DNA from: Sarcophilus harrisii
Lineage: Eukaryota; Chordata; Mammalia; Dasyuromorphia; Dasyuridae
Direction of reading: 5' to 3'
DNA length: 64,000 nt
Assembly: GCF_902635505.1 (NCBI RefSeq)
Contig: NC_045428.1
Location: 437,243,106-437,307,105 of the forward strand
The notes under the pieces were generated by a model, which saw only the letters and a list, made by a program, of their open reading frames with translations, did not search any database and was not told the origin of the DNA. Position numbers and translations under genes: made by a program. Positions 51,836-62,884 of the stretch are shown piece after piece. Position 1 is the first letter of the stretch. Every line of letters starts with the position of its first letter.

Positions 51836-54800
51836 GTAAGCTGCACATTGAGCGGGGTTAGGGGTACAGGACTTCTTAAAGTGGAGAGGGGGGCAAAATC
51901 TGCAGGAAGTCCGGCTTCAGGGTGTAAGCCCCAGAGCTCCGGGAGCCTGCAAGGCTGAAGCGCTGAGAAGCGTCTCAAACCCCCAAGATTTGGGGGAGAG
52001 ATGGAAATTGGGAACAAATCCTGGGTCTTCTAGTCCTGAGATCGGGAAGTAATTTTAGTGTAATAATTTTGCCTGTGGCATACTGAAAACGTGTCGGAAA
52101 AATCCAGGGATCAAAGTAAAGAATAATTAGGGAGAACCATCCCCCCCCCCCACCCCGATTTGGTAGTCCAGTGTTTGGCTTCCTCTTTTCTGACTTGGAG
52201 GAGAGGCGTCTACAGGTAAAGCTAGGATGAATTCTGAATATCTGAGTTAAGTATAGAATTTCTCGGGAACTCTTTCCCGCTGTTATTTTTTCGATTCCTT
52301 AGAGTCTGTATCCTTCCCCCCTCTTCCTTTCTCCACAACCATATTCTCCCAGAGCATGGACCTGAATCTAAGGGAAAGCTGCAAATCCAAATAATTCCCT
52401 CTGATTTTCTGACTCTATAAAAGACTGAGAAAATAAACGAAAAACACTGAAGTCTCCTCCAAGCATAGGATGATTTCTCAGTCTTTTTAGATCTAAATTG
52501 CAATCAAAGAGGCGGTATCTAGCCCAGGATGGTCATAAGACCATAGAATTAAAGCGGGTAGAGACCTTAAAAGTCATTTGATCCAACTGCCTGCCTCATT
52601 TTACACTTGCAGCGACTCGGACCAAGAGAGGTAGTTAGTTATGTGACTCGCCCAAGATCAAACAAATAGTAAATGTCATAACTGGGATTTGGATGCAAGA
52701 CCTTTGGTTCCAAATTGAATTTGTATCCTCCTCATGCTCCCGGGAATGTAGAATAATTGATACTATGACTGAGGGTATGGGGTGGAGAGAATACTGAGCC
52801 TTGTGGGTTCAAGGCTAGGAGTTAAACCTCCAGTATGTGAGGGAAGTAGGGGGACTCTGCTCTGTAGCTTCTGACTGAGAGCCCCGCCCTGGCTCGGGTA
52901 AGGTCCAGAGGAGCAAGGAGGTGGGGTGTGTGTGGAGGATTCAGCTTGTCCTGTTCTTTGAACCTTTGTTCTGAGGTGCTGGTGGGGGAAGGGGAAGCGA
53001 TGAAGTTGTAGTGAAGTGGCAAGGCTTTCACTTCTCATGTAAGAGAGAGGGATGGAGTCTTCTGGTTGGGTAGTGCCAGGCAGAAGTAACTATTGCCAAT
53101 TACTCCTTTCTCCAGCGTTTGTTCTTTGGAGATTCATGGGTATTGGTTTTGGCAGGGGAAGAGGGATAAGAGTGTGGGAGGGAAACTCAGTGACCTTTCC
53201 TGAAATATTTTCTTCGGAGCCCCATTCCTCTTCCTCTTCTCACCTATAATCAAAGTAGCAGCCATTTAGATTTTTATAACCAATTACTGCCATATAAATC
53301 ATTGGAAGCTGTCAACCGGACGTTGGTTTCTGAGTCACTGGACGGACACACACCTCGGCGAACAAAACACTTTCCTTAAAACCTAGATTGGAAAAACTAG
53401 TTGAAAAACCGAACTCCTTTCACGCGGGAGACCTAGAACCTAAAGTGATTACCTTTATGGAAACACTACGTTTCCTATTTGACCAAATAGGAATCCCAAA
53501 GGTGAAAAGACCAAAACTTGATTGAGACAAGACTTTACGGAGTAGAAGGCCATCTCCTTGTATATCCTGAGGAGATTGAGGGTGGGGAGTAGGGGTGGAG
53601 AAGGAAAACCGCGGGAGCTGGAGCTGCCCAGGGACACTGGAGGAGAATACTGTGATGTCCCGCGTTGAGGTGGCAAGGACACCGCCCGGCGCCTTCCCTC
53701 CCTTGTGATGTTAATGTCCTCGGAGCCCCTAGCCTGCTAGTTCTGTGGCCCGCTCTTCTGCTGAGCTTCATCTGTCAAAACGCGGGGGAGGGGGCTGGTT
53801 GCCGGCTTTGCTTTGATATACACCTTCCCAGCTTTACCATTGTCCCTTTTACTGTCCGGAAAAAGGGTGGTGACTTTTCGCAGTCAATAATGAATTCTGA
53901 CATGTCCATCTCAACCTCTCGACCTCCCCCTCCCCCTAATCTTCCCACCCTGGTTCTCAGGGAGTGAGAGGCTGCGTTGAATACGGACACTCTGTGAAGA
54001 GAAGGGGAAAATGGGGAGAAATGGGAAGAAAGGCTAGGGACACAGTCGGCCGCAGTTTGCGTAAATCAATCGCTGCTTTCCCAGACTTGGAACTGAGTCT
54101 CTAAAGGGGAAGGCCTTTGGTTCCCGGAGTAGCCAAACACACGAGCTCCCGGGGAGAGAATTGGTCCTTCTAGCTGTCAAAGCAAATGGGCGTGCTTCCA
54201 GGTTTTAGGTTTCTCGGGGTTCCCGAGCCCTGTTTTCCTGCCTTCTGAAGGTGCGGGTGGATGGTGTAGTCTATTCACATGCGGCCTCCAGAACCCGTGT
54301 TTATGTTAATATACACGGTGGGGGTGGGGGATGAAAGCTCCCGCCGCCATTTGTTCAGTAGTGGTAATTCAAACAGAATGCTGTTGTTATTAAGGCATTG
54401 AAAGGGCTTTTCTTTGATAAGATCGCCCTGTTCTGCATTGTTTGTGCTGGTGTTCTCCTTTCTGCGGCCCGCGGAGCTCCCTCTGATCAATCCTGTATCT
54501 TCCCGGGACGCTTTTGTTGTGGTTTGCAAAGGATTTTACCTGAACAAAGTCAGCCTCCAGGTCATTAAACACCTACAGGCAGATCTGGGGACCGCTTAGA
54601 TCTTCCTAGAGGACTGAACTGCTGGAGCTACGGAACCTGTTCCTCAAGGAACGGATCTAGGAGAAAAGTCTTGAGCTGTGGGGCAAGTGGGACAGATGAC
54701 ATCTGCCAAGGGGATAAGACAGAAATCGAGAGAGGGCTGGTTTGGAACAACTATTTCAGTATCATCATCCTCTCTATTTGTCATGGCCCTTAAGGAAAAC

Positions 54801-56910
54801 AATCATTCTGAGATTAAATATGTTGACTCAGGCCAATAAGCATAGATCGCCTTTCGGGATAACTGGATTTTCAGGAGAAAGAAAGAAAAGGGTAGAGGCG
54901 ATAAACTGGGCCAAAAATCTATCTGCTTAGGTTTAAAATGTCCCTTTGGGAATTTTAATATCAAAACACCCGGTTTTACTTATTATAAGATTATTCGTTT
55001 CTGGAAAGTCAGGCTGAATATAGAGCATTAGAATGTTTTTCAGCTCATAGGGGTCAGTTCTAAGAGTGGAATCTTCAGGAAGGTATACTAAGGAGCTTTT
55101 TCCTTTCTCCGGTGTGCAGGAACCTCCCTATTATTAAAGTAGGCAACGTAGGTAAAGGCAAAACCAACTCCAACTCCACTAACACCCCAGCTTCACCGAA
55201 CCTAGTAGGAGCTCTTTTCTTGAATTCTATAGTGGAGTTGTTAATTGTGACATTTCCTAAAATTTGTTTTTATGTCATTTTTCCCACTCCGTAAAAATCT
55301 TGGCATTACTGAGCTCCCCCTTCCCCTGACCCCATAAAGCATGCAATTCTTTTTCCTTTGTATATGAGTAGTTTGGTGAATTAGATCTCCTCAGGCCTTC
55401 TCCTGCCACCTTGTCAGATTCTGCTAAGTTTATTCAAGTGGCCCCACGCATCGGTTGAGGAAGAAAAATAGCCTCTTGGTTAAAGAGATTTGTCATTATA
55501 CTTTGACTGATGGGCTCTAACCTAGTTTTCCTGTCCTGACTTCTCTTTCCTTTGCAGTTAAAACCAGGACGAAAGACAAATACCGAGTCGTGTACACTGA
55601 CCACCAGCGATTGGAGCTGGAGAAAGAGTTTCACTATAGTCGGTACATCACCATCAGGAGGAAAGCAGAGCTGGCTGCCACATTGGGACTATCTGAAAGA
55701 CAGGTGTGTACCCTTCTCATAGTGGAAGTGATGGTGAATCCCTGAGGAGAAGAAAGTCAAGTTCTGGGGGTCCCAGTGAAGTAGGTGGGACTAGCTGGAT
55801 GGGAAAGGGTAGAAGATCAAAGTTTCCTTCTGCCTTTGTATTTCTTGCTCCACCCCTCCCTACCCCCACCTTCCTTTTCTTTTGTATTGATCACATGTTT
55901 CTGTGTGTGAAGGGGGTGTGAGAAGGAAGGTTCTCAATTTTATCAGGAATTCAAATTAGAATTTACTGAGAACATACTGTAAACATATGTACATGTTTGT
56001 ACATATATATATATATATACACAATGTATATGTATAATATGTATGTATATATGTCTATGGGCATATATTCAATTGTGTGTATATATATATGTATATATAT
56101 ATATGCACTCAGCATTGTTAGAAACATGGAAAATTACAAAGAAGTGTAAGATAGTCCCTGTCCTCCAGATGCTTACAATCTAATAAAAGACTGAAGCTTA
56201 ACACAAGAAACCACTATGTATAGATACCAAAAAGTCGGCCTTATTTGGTTGCCAAAAAGTCACATATGGAATTTCATTTCCATAGTGTATAGCACCCACA
56301 GGCTGGTTTGGTCCTTTGGTAGGCGCAAATCTTGTGCCTTTCCCAGTTTTGAGTCATTTCTTGCAAAAAAAAAAAAAAAAATTTGAAAAAAAAAGTTAGC
56401 TTTAGTAGAAAGAGAGGGAAATATGAGAAGAGTCTGGGAAAGGAGAAGCCCTTTTAATTGTGATTCAATTGGGATTAGAAACACTTGTAGGAAACTATTG
56501 GGAATGGAAAAATCTTCTGAGGTAGTGAAGTAAGATTACAGAATCTTCACTTTAGGCAGTAGGAGACGAGCTTGGGAGATAGAAACTTTGGGGATCCCAC
56601 TGTGGTCCTCTCATTCTAACTTTGCCCTTCTCATTTTTCTTTCCCTTCTCCCTCCCTCCTTCCCCATTTTTAGGTTAAAATTTGGTTTCAAAATCGAAGA
56701 GCCAAGGAAAGGAAAATTAACAAGAAGAAATTGCAGCAGCAGCAACAGCAGCAGCCACCTCCACCTCAGTCACAAGCTCAACCTGGTGCTTTGAGAAGTG
56801 GCCCAGAGCCACTAAGTCCAGTAGCCTCTCTGCAAGGCTCAGCCCCAGGGTCTGTCCCTGGAGTTCTTGGGCCTGCTGGAGGAGTGTTGGCCCCCACCAT
56901 CACACAGTGA
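51322..56910 (+). CDS. CDX2: CDX2 caudal-type homeobox transcription factor (three exons, complete, 298 aa)
   Basis: The CDS is 51322-51835, 55558-55703 and 56674-56910. CDX2 is a nuclear DNA-binding factor that sets posterior axial identity, intestinal fate and, in eutherians, trophectoderm. The start ATG sits in a strong Kozak context, GCCACCATG. Residues 1-10 ([10 protein letters not shown]) are the CDX N-terminal signature. A His/Pro-rich stretch covers about 108-120 and the hexapeptide-like CEWMRKP lies around W159. The homeodomain is 177-236, with L16, F20, W48, Q50 and N51 all present. It is followed by KINKKK, seven Gln (241-247), four Pro, and a tail ending PTITQ. CDX1 and CDX4 are disfavoured by the [19 protein letters not shown] helix, the polyQ/P tail, and linkage to URAD and FLT3. 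Human CDX2 is 313 residues; the difference lies in low-complexity segments. Confidence 0.98.
52540..52735 (-). repeat. Antisense MIR in CDX2 intron 1
   Basis: The text ttaaaagtcatttgatccaa, cctgcctcattttacacttg, then ggtagttagttatgtgactc, is an old antisense MIR-type SINE. It is the only clear mobile element between 49.7 and 55.9 kb. Confidence 0.6.
53250..53430 (+). promoter_or_regulatory. Candidate conserved block in CDX2 intron 1
   Basis: This repeat-free stretch is dense in homeobox- and CCAAT-like cores: tttttataaccaattactg, then ccatataaatcattggaag, then gtcaaccggacg. It looks constrained rather than degraded repeat, but only an alignment can show that. Confidence 0.3.
54290..54620 (+). 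promoter_or_regulatory. Candidate CDX2 intron 1 enhancer
   Basis: This repeat-free block with mixed GC and AT lies in intron 1. It contains CTTTGAT (54412-54418), TGCAAAGG (54525-54532) and AACAAAG (54543-54549), which resemble TCF/LEF and SOX sites, together with AT-rich homeobox-like cores. CDX genes are known Wnt targets, but enhancer function here is inferred only from composition and motifs. Confidence 0.35.
55558..55703 (+). CDS. CDX2: CDX2 exon 2 (homeodomain helices 1 and 2)
   Basis: The acceptor is ctttgcag and the donor gtgtgt. The exon encodes [20 protein letters not shown], then [20 protein letters not shown] and ATLGLSERQ. It ends after homeodomain residue 44, the classic 44/45 intron position shared by many ANTP-class homeobox genes. 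Confidence 0.98.
55990..56215 (+). repeat. TA/TG microsatellite and old repeat fragment in CDX2 intron 2
   Basis: Positions 55990-56105 are alternating TA/TG sequence. Positions 56105-56215 read gcactcagcattgttagaaa, then agtccctgtcctccagatgc and ttacaatctaataaaag, an old repeat family seen elsewhere in the window. Confidence 0.65.
56674..56910 (+). CDS. CDX2: CDX2 exon 3 (recognition helix and C-terminal tail)
   Basis: The acceptor is cccatttttag. The exon opens [19 protein letters not shown] and then gives the Gln and Pro runs. The tail [11 protein letters not shown]...[20 protein letters not shown] stops at TGA and parallels human CDX2. Confidence 0.98.
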   Translation, partial: VKIWFQNRRAKERKINKKKLQQQQQQQPPPPQSQAQPGALRSGPEPLSPVASLQGSAPGSVPGVLGPAGGVLAPTITQ

Positions 56911-57950
56911 CCCATGATTGCTGAGACAGCCACAAGACTGGAGTGGTTCCAGGTTGGGTATGGGGAAAGGTACTGGGAAGGACTAGTTTTTACTCTAAAT
57001 TAGTACCATCCCCATTGTGACACCCACCTGTCTGTCCTCCTAGGGGAAAAGGGGACCCAGGATACATGGACTGGGAAAATCCCATAGAAGTTAGCCTCTG
57101 ATATCTGACTTTTCAAGATTCCTTCCATTCTGGGGAAGCAAAAGCTTCCAGGACTCTATGGTGTTGGTGAAGCTGAATAGGCATTGCTTTTGGCCTTTTC
57201 TCTCTGTTCCTTAGCACCTTCAGCTGCCAACATCTAAAGGCTTCACTCCCAACAGGAAACTGAGCAGATCCATGGACAGAAAGTGTTTGGTGCCATTCAT
57301 GACTTCTCTCACTCCCTCCAATTACAAAGAGGCCCATTTGTCCTGGGTCAGAAGATTTGGACTTAGAAGTCAGAGTAGAGAAAGACAGAAAACTGTACTT
57401 TAGAGTTAGCTGAACCCAAAGTGATTGGTGTCTCTTTCCTCCTCATTCTCCTTAAACCAACACAGGGAGGGACACTTCTCAGGAGGTATTGTAGCTCCAG
57501 ACTTGGGAGAAGGCACAGCCTGGAGAATTGGACATTGTTTAGAAAGCCTGTCACCCTAACCTCCCAAGGCTGAATGTATATTTGGTCATAAATGCCAGAG
57601 CCAACCTGGATTTCCTGTCATTTTCACAAACTTGAGGCTGGCCTAGAGATTTCTTTGTTGTTATTACTGTTCTGGAGTTGTTGGTCTTTCACACATGGGA
57701 ACCCTATCACAATATTCTAAAGTTTTTCTGGATTGAAGAATGGGAAAAGAAGTGATATGGTAGAAGAGAATTGGGGGAAAGGGGAGTGGAGAAAGGGAAA
57801 GAACTTTGAAACACATTTGAATATTTTCTAAAAAAAGAAAAAAGGGGGAGATAAATGAGCTTGCCAGACTTCAGACTCCTATTTATCTGCCTAAGATTTT
57901 ATCTGGAGTTATCTTTAAAAAAAAAAAATTAAACATCTTCACTCCAGTCA
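56911..57950 (+). other. CDX2: CDX2 3' untranslated region (approximate)
   Basis: This is repeat-free sequence after the stop codon. The first plausible poly(A) signal is ATTAAA at 57928-57933, inside an A-rich run. No AATAAA is seen before about 58.93 kb. The length of about 1 kb is typical for CDX2, but the end is only inferred. Confidence 0.4.
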
Positions 57951-59055
57951 GGAGCTAAAGCTGAAAGAATCAGAGGGATTAAATGACTGGTCTCACTTTT
58001 TCCTGGAGGGTCCGCTTTAGGGAGCGGATCCTGTACCCTCACTGCCATGCATAGCCTTCCCCCCACCCACGGAATTTGTTTTAACCCTGAGTCTTGGGGC
58101 AAAATGCATTTAAATTATCAGCTTCTTAGTCCCAGATCTTTGGTGCTATCTGGGGCCACCCCTGCCCGAGGAAAGGGACCCAACCTGGGCGGACCTCAAA
58201 CTTAACCAACTGCCTAGTCCACTCGGCAGGTCCTTTTATCGGCGACCACCCGTGTCCCTTCCCAGCAGGTCTTTTACAAACCAGTTATCTGAAAGAAAAA
58301 CATCGACTGAAATGCAAATTTTTCACCTTTATCCTGCTAAATACATAAAGTTTCCCACAAATCGTAGTCATCCGTCTTGCTGGTAGTTTCAATTCTCTAA
58401 AGTTTTCCCTCTTTTCTATCCCGTCCCTTTTATGTTCCTTTCCTCCCTCTCTCCGGTGAATTAAAAGGTATGCATCGGAAAGACCTTTAATAATCCCGGC
58501 TTATTTTCTGGGTTTTCCCTTCTACACCTCAAGATGTTGAGTCCTTTGCAGAAACAAGCGCCAGATTTGGGTAAAGGGTTGACCGAGGTGCCTGGCGTGG
58601 CCCGTAGCAACAACCCAGCGCTACACCTTCAGGGCGGGGAGACTGGGAACTGCATTCCCGTCTGGATGAATTTCCAGCCCCTGATCTGCAATCTTCTGTG
58701 TTGCATATTCTGATAGTCCCTGAGGCAGAGGGAGGAGGCGCCTGGTTGGTTAAAGTATCTCAGGTCAGCCAGCGGAGAGGAAGCTCTCCTAAACCTTTTT
58801 TAGTCTCAGTCGGCCTCCTGGACTTCAATCTGTCATACACTCAGGGAATAGCTGGCATCCCCCTCCCTCCCCCCATTTTTATTCATAATGGATTCGACGA
58901 AATACGAAACCAAGCAAAGAAACAAAACAAAATAAAATTCTGAAATGTTGCGGTAGTTCCAGAGTTAGGGTAGGTTCTTATTTCTTAGCCTATTCCGAAG
59001 AAAAGGTTACCGGGGCCCAACCCACACCCAACGGGATTTCTGGTGTAATATGGAT
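57950..59055. other. CDX2 downstream unique sequence
   Basis: This repeat-free region is partly GC-rich. It contains an octamer ATGCAAAT (58312-58319) beside cacctttatcctgctaaata, and acctttaataatcccggct near 58481. It may hold conserved control DNA; no gene is supported. Confidence 0.4.
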
Positions 59056-59059
59056 TGAA

Positions 59060-59515
59060 TGCGCTTAAAATGAGATAGCCGTTTGTTCGAATCCTGTCAA
59101 AGACCCTTAGTAGCAGAACAACACTAGGCAAATCCCTTATCTTTTGTGGGGTCTCAGTTTTCTCTTCTGTAAAATAAGGTAGTTGGACTGAGTGGTCTTT
59201 TAAAATCGCGTCTAAAATTTAGGTAAGATAATGATATGCGGGTTCAAATGGGCTTCCTTGGTCCTGGAGATGGTTGCCTCAAGGGCCCTCTCTGTTGAAA
59301 ATGGTGTTTTTAGCAGCCTAGATGCAGTGTTGGTTGGGCTTCTTGTGAAGGAATTTTTAAAAAATGATTTTTCAATTATATGTAAAAATTATTTTAAACA
59401 TTTTGAGTTCCAAATTCTCTTCCTCTCTTCTTCCTCTCCCTCCCCGAGATGGTAAGCATTTGATATAGATTATACATATAATCATACCAAACATATTGAA
59501 GGAATGGTCTTGTGG
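59060..59515. repeat. Sense SINE then antisense L1-like 3'UTR
   Basis: Positions 59060-59225 are a SINE (gtttgttcgaatcctgtcaa, then ctcagttttctcttctgtaa). Positions 59345-59515 are an antisense L1-like 3'UTR (ttttgagttccaaattctct, then gagatggtaagcatttgata). Confidence 0.65.
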
Positions 59516-59554
59516 GGGGAAAAATCCACTTTTTAAAATTACGCTCTCTTGCCT

Positions 59555-59860
59555 AGTCCTAGGCCACGTGTGTTAGGCAGGAAAGAGCGTAGGAAAAGAA
59601 AGACGCTGCCCAAAGTCCATACAGTCTGGCACTTTGGGGCTGGCAGCGCAAGGCCAGAGGGCAATACAGCCTAACCTGCCAGTCCCCGGGGCGCCAGGCT
59701 GTGGTGAGGACCTCCCTAGGATGGACCCCGCCCACGCCGTTGATCCCAGGGCAGGGCCTTGGGGGTTCGCTGCCTATGTGGCCACAGCCGTTGCTATGCG
59801 TTGCTGTGAAACGCCTGTCAATAAATCCTGTTTGGATAGTGGAGCAAGAGCACAAGGTTT
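59555..59860. promoter_or_regulatory. GC-rich non-repeat block downstream of CDX2
   Basis: This GC-rich block carries an E-box CACGTG (59565-59570), tandem GTTGCT-type units (59790-59812) and CAATAAA (59819-59825, a CDX-like core). It may be an enhancer or the start of a non-coding transcript. The open frames through it on both strands show no recognisable protein. Positions 59860-60560 are repeat-free with nothing recognisable. Confidence 0.25.
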
Positions 59861-60574
59861 GTTTGCTTAGTGGTTAGAGGTTCAAAAGTCGGCATTGTCC
59901 CACTGCAAGCGATTACAAGTTCTTCCCCTTCCTTAGTACCACCTCCTCCCTCCCGTCCCCCACTCCCGTCCTGGGCTCCCCAGGTTACCCTTAGAGGAGA
60001 AAAGCTAGGGGACCAAGTTCTGTGAAATGCAAAAACCCTTGGCTACCGCTGAGCTCCGGCAGCAAATTTCTCCAACTACAGGAAATGCAAAGAAATTATG
60101 GCCCCCAGGGCAAGGTAAACTGCCCCACGTTTCCGACACGGGGCCATAAACTCTTTCCCCCTAGAAATAGAAGGAGGCCACCCGCACCGAAGGTAACCCT
60201 TGGGATCTGGAGCTAATATGGAGCTGCCACCTGGAGGCTGCATTAGAGAGGATGGAGCGCTGGGGTGGCCAAGTTTATATTTCAAAAGATGACGCAATTT
60301 ACGAAACGCCTCCGCACCCACCCCCAATCCCCGCACATCTTCAACTCCCAAGCCGAGTGGTTCGGAATCTTTTTGCTAAAGCTTCTTAAAAGGCGCACGC
60401 TTTGGGAGAAGTGGAGAGGATAGTGGTGAGGAGAGGTTGGGACCTTGGGCGCCTACACAGCTCCGCCAGGTATGGAGGTGGAGAACTGTTCTCTGATCTC
60501 GAAATAGGTTAGAAACATTCCTGCAGTTTGGACTGCTTTGAGTTTCTCCCTTCTTTCTCCACCTTTCTCCACCC

Positions 60575-60720
60575 TACCCCCCCCCCCCCCCCCCCCAAAA
60601 AAAGGCCTCAAGTAAATTAAAGTTTTTTTTAAAAAAGATGGAGGAGATTTAGGACTGACTAGGCAACAATGAAAAGGACCTGGTAAGATTTGTTGAGCCC
60701 CCCCCCCCCCCCCCCGCCCC
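60575..60720 (+). repeat. Two poly(C) runs
   Basis: Runs of about 20 and 18 C lie near 60578-60597 and 60698-60715. A G-run lies further on at about 61213-61227. Lengths of such runs may be uncertain in an assembly. Confidence 0.9.
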
Positions 60721-60874
60721 GAAAAATGGGCCACTTCTGTTAAATGTTGTCTTCAAATTCAGTAGGGTTGAGTTTCCGCATTAGAGGGATTTGCTACGTG
60801 GAATATTTAACTGAAGTCGGGCTTGGAAATAATCACCTTAACTTAAAAAAAGACCTTTTTAAATTAATCGCAGT

Positions 60875-61150
60875 TTTAACTGTATGGAGAGTGCATAGCA
60901 TAGTAGATAACTTGATAAGAAGTGTTGGGTTCAAATCCTACTTTTTTTTCTCCCGAGGCATTCAGAGTTAAGTGACTTGTGCAGGGTCACACAGCTAGAA
61001 GTGCCAAAGGTCTGAGGTAGAATTTGAACTCAGTTCCTCCTGACTCTAAGGCTGACGCTTTAAGCCCTCGTATCAGCAGTGTGACCTTTCGGTACCCCAG
61101 GCAAGTCTAAGACTATAAATTTCTGAACAGTTACAGATCAGCTGGAGTGA
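60875..61150. repeat. Sense SINE split by an antisense SINE
   Basis: Sense pieces lie at 60875-60943 (tagcatagtagataacttga, then gttgggttcaaatcctac) and 61072-61150. Between them is an antisense copy (gagttaagtgacttgtgcag, then ggtcacacagctagaagtgc). This is a nested insertion. Confidence 0.6.
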
Positions 61151-61284
61151 TCTGAATGGCCTCCCTGGGTGATTTTACAATTATTCGGTGAAATCACAGT
61201 CCTGGATAAAAGGGGAGGGGGGGGGGGGAAATCGGAGGAAAGGGGAGGTGTAAATACTAAATGCTTGTTACAGGGAAGAGAGAA

Positions 61285-61560
61285 CTGGATTTGAAGTCAG
61301 AAAAAAATAGAGTAGATATGAATTATCTGTGTTATTTTGACAAGTCATGCAAGCTCTTAGAACTTCAGTTTCCTCATCTCTATATCTAGGATAATAACAA
61401 TACCTGAAGATCAGGGATTTAGAGCTGAAAGGAGTCTTAGCTATCCTAGCAAATATCCCTGTTTACAGATGAGCAATCAGAGGCCTAGAGATGCTATGAA
61501 GGTTTTCCAAGGTCTGCTATTTATGCTATTTGCATAAATAGCAAATTGACTACTAGGCTG
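61285..61560. repeat. Sense SINE then antisense MIR
   Basis: Positions 61285-61430 read acttcagtttcctcatctct. Positions 61430-61560 read ccctgtttacagatgagcaa, then tcagaggcctagagatgc. Confidence 0.55.
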
Positions 61561-61614
61561 TGAAAATTCTCTCTTCCATGGATAGTAAAATGGAATATTT
61601 GCTATTTTACCCAG

Positions 61615-62140
61615 GATGACTTTTAATTTTAAAAAAAATTCCTTTTTACATGTTTCTATTACCTCTCCCATTGACCCTCCCCAATTAAAGTGAAAATGAA
61701 AATCTGGTAATAAATACTTTTGTCTACCTGATCAAATTCCCCCAATATTCATGTAAACATGTGTCTCATTCTTCATTTTATGTCCATAACATCTCTGCAG
61801 GATGTGTCATGTTTCGTCTTGTGGTCTAGTGCTTTTTCATTGCACTATTCAGAATTCTAAAATCTTTCAAAGTCATTTTTTTTTTCTTTACAAAGCCTCA
61901 TCATATAAATTGTCCTTGTTCTGCTCATTTCATTTTGTATCAGTTCAAAGAGGTTTTTCCAGTTCTCTTGGAAACCATCCATTTCAGCATTTCTTATGAC
62001 ACGATAATATTCTATTACTATATTTATCTTGTGTGTTTTATTTAGCTTTGCCCCAATAGGAAGATATCCCCTCAGTCTCCTGTTTTTCTCTATTAGGAAA
62101 AGTGACTATATCTATTTTTATCATATAAGATCCTTTCCTT
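61615..62140 (-). mobile_element. L1-like LINE 3' fragment, antisense
   Basis: The + strand shows cttttacatgtttctattac, tgttctgctcatttcatttt, tcagttcaaagaggtttttc, cgataatattctattact and ttgccccaataggaagatat. Confidence 0.6.
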
Positions 62141-62364
62141 TTCTTTGATCTCTTTAGAATATAGGCCCATTAGCCTTATTCTTTCAAAAGATAATAAATA
62201 TCACAAAACATAAATAGTACCTATTACAGTTTTAAACATGAAGAAAGTAAAAAAATATATGATCTGTACTGAAAGCACACTGAGAAAATTATATTGATAG
62301 AAATGGTAGTACAAAGTCAGGACATTGGTCCTTTGGTTTTGTAGCTATACTTCATACTCTTTAT

Positions 62365-62735
62365 ATCAGAAACAGTCCTGGTAATGGAAAGAGCTTAGAT
62401 TAGACAGAAGATATATATGGGTTCTAACTTAGACTCTGCCCTGTTGTGATTATGGCTATTTAACCTCTGTGACTCTTCATCCTCATCTGTAAAATAGAAA
62501 TAATCCTTCTCTATCTCTGACAGCTAAACCATTCAGTGAATAAAGTGCCAGGTATGGAATCAAGAGAACTTTTCCCGAGTTCAAATCTGGCCTCAATCAC
62601 TTACTAACTGGGTCACCCTGGATAAGTCACTTAACTCTGCCTCATCTGTAGCTAGAGAGAGAAATGTATCTTTGTCAAGAAAACCCCAAATGGGATCATG
62701 AACAGTCAGACATAACCAAATAACATTTATAAGGA
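62365..62735 (+). repeat. Two sense SINEs
   Basis: Positions 62365-62525 are MIR-like (ctctgtgactcttcatcctc). Positions 62530-62735 are a CORE-SINE (ccgagttcaaatctggcctc, tcaagaaaaccccaaatggg, then aacagtcagacataacc). Confidence 0.7.
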
Positions 62736-62884
62736 TTAAATGAGGTAATAAAGGCTACATACATTTTTTTTTTTTAATATTTCGGGAATCCCTAATTTCA
62801 TGGATATGGGTTTTTTTCCTCACTCAGAAAGCTGAAGGACTTTCCAATCCTGGGTAGACTGTTTTGAGAATTTGCTTCCACAAA

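Noticed and set aside
51498-52017. Other open frames overlapping CDX2 exon 1 on both strands
   Set aside because: They are shadow frames of a GC-rich coding exon. The CDX2 frame alone gives a recognisable protein.
59634-59870. Open frames on both strands of the GC-rich block downstream of CDX2
   Set aside because: No domain is recognisable, and frames open on both strands point to GC composition rather than a gene.
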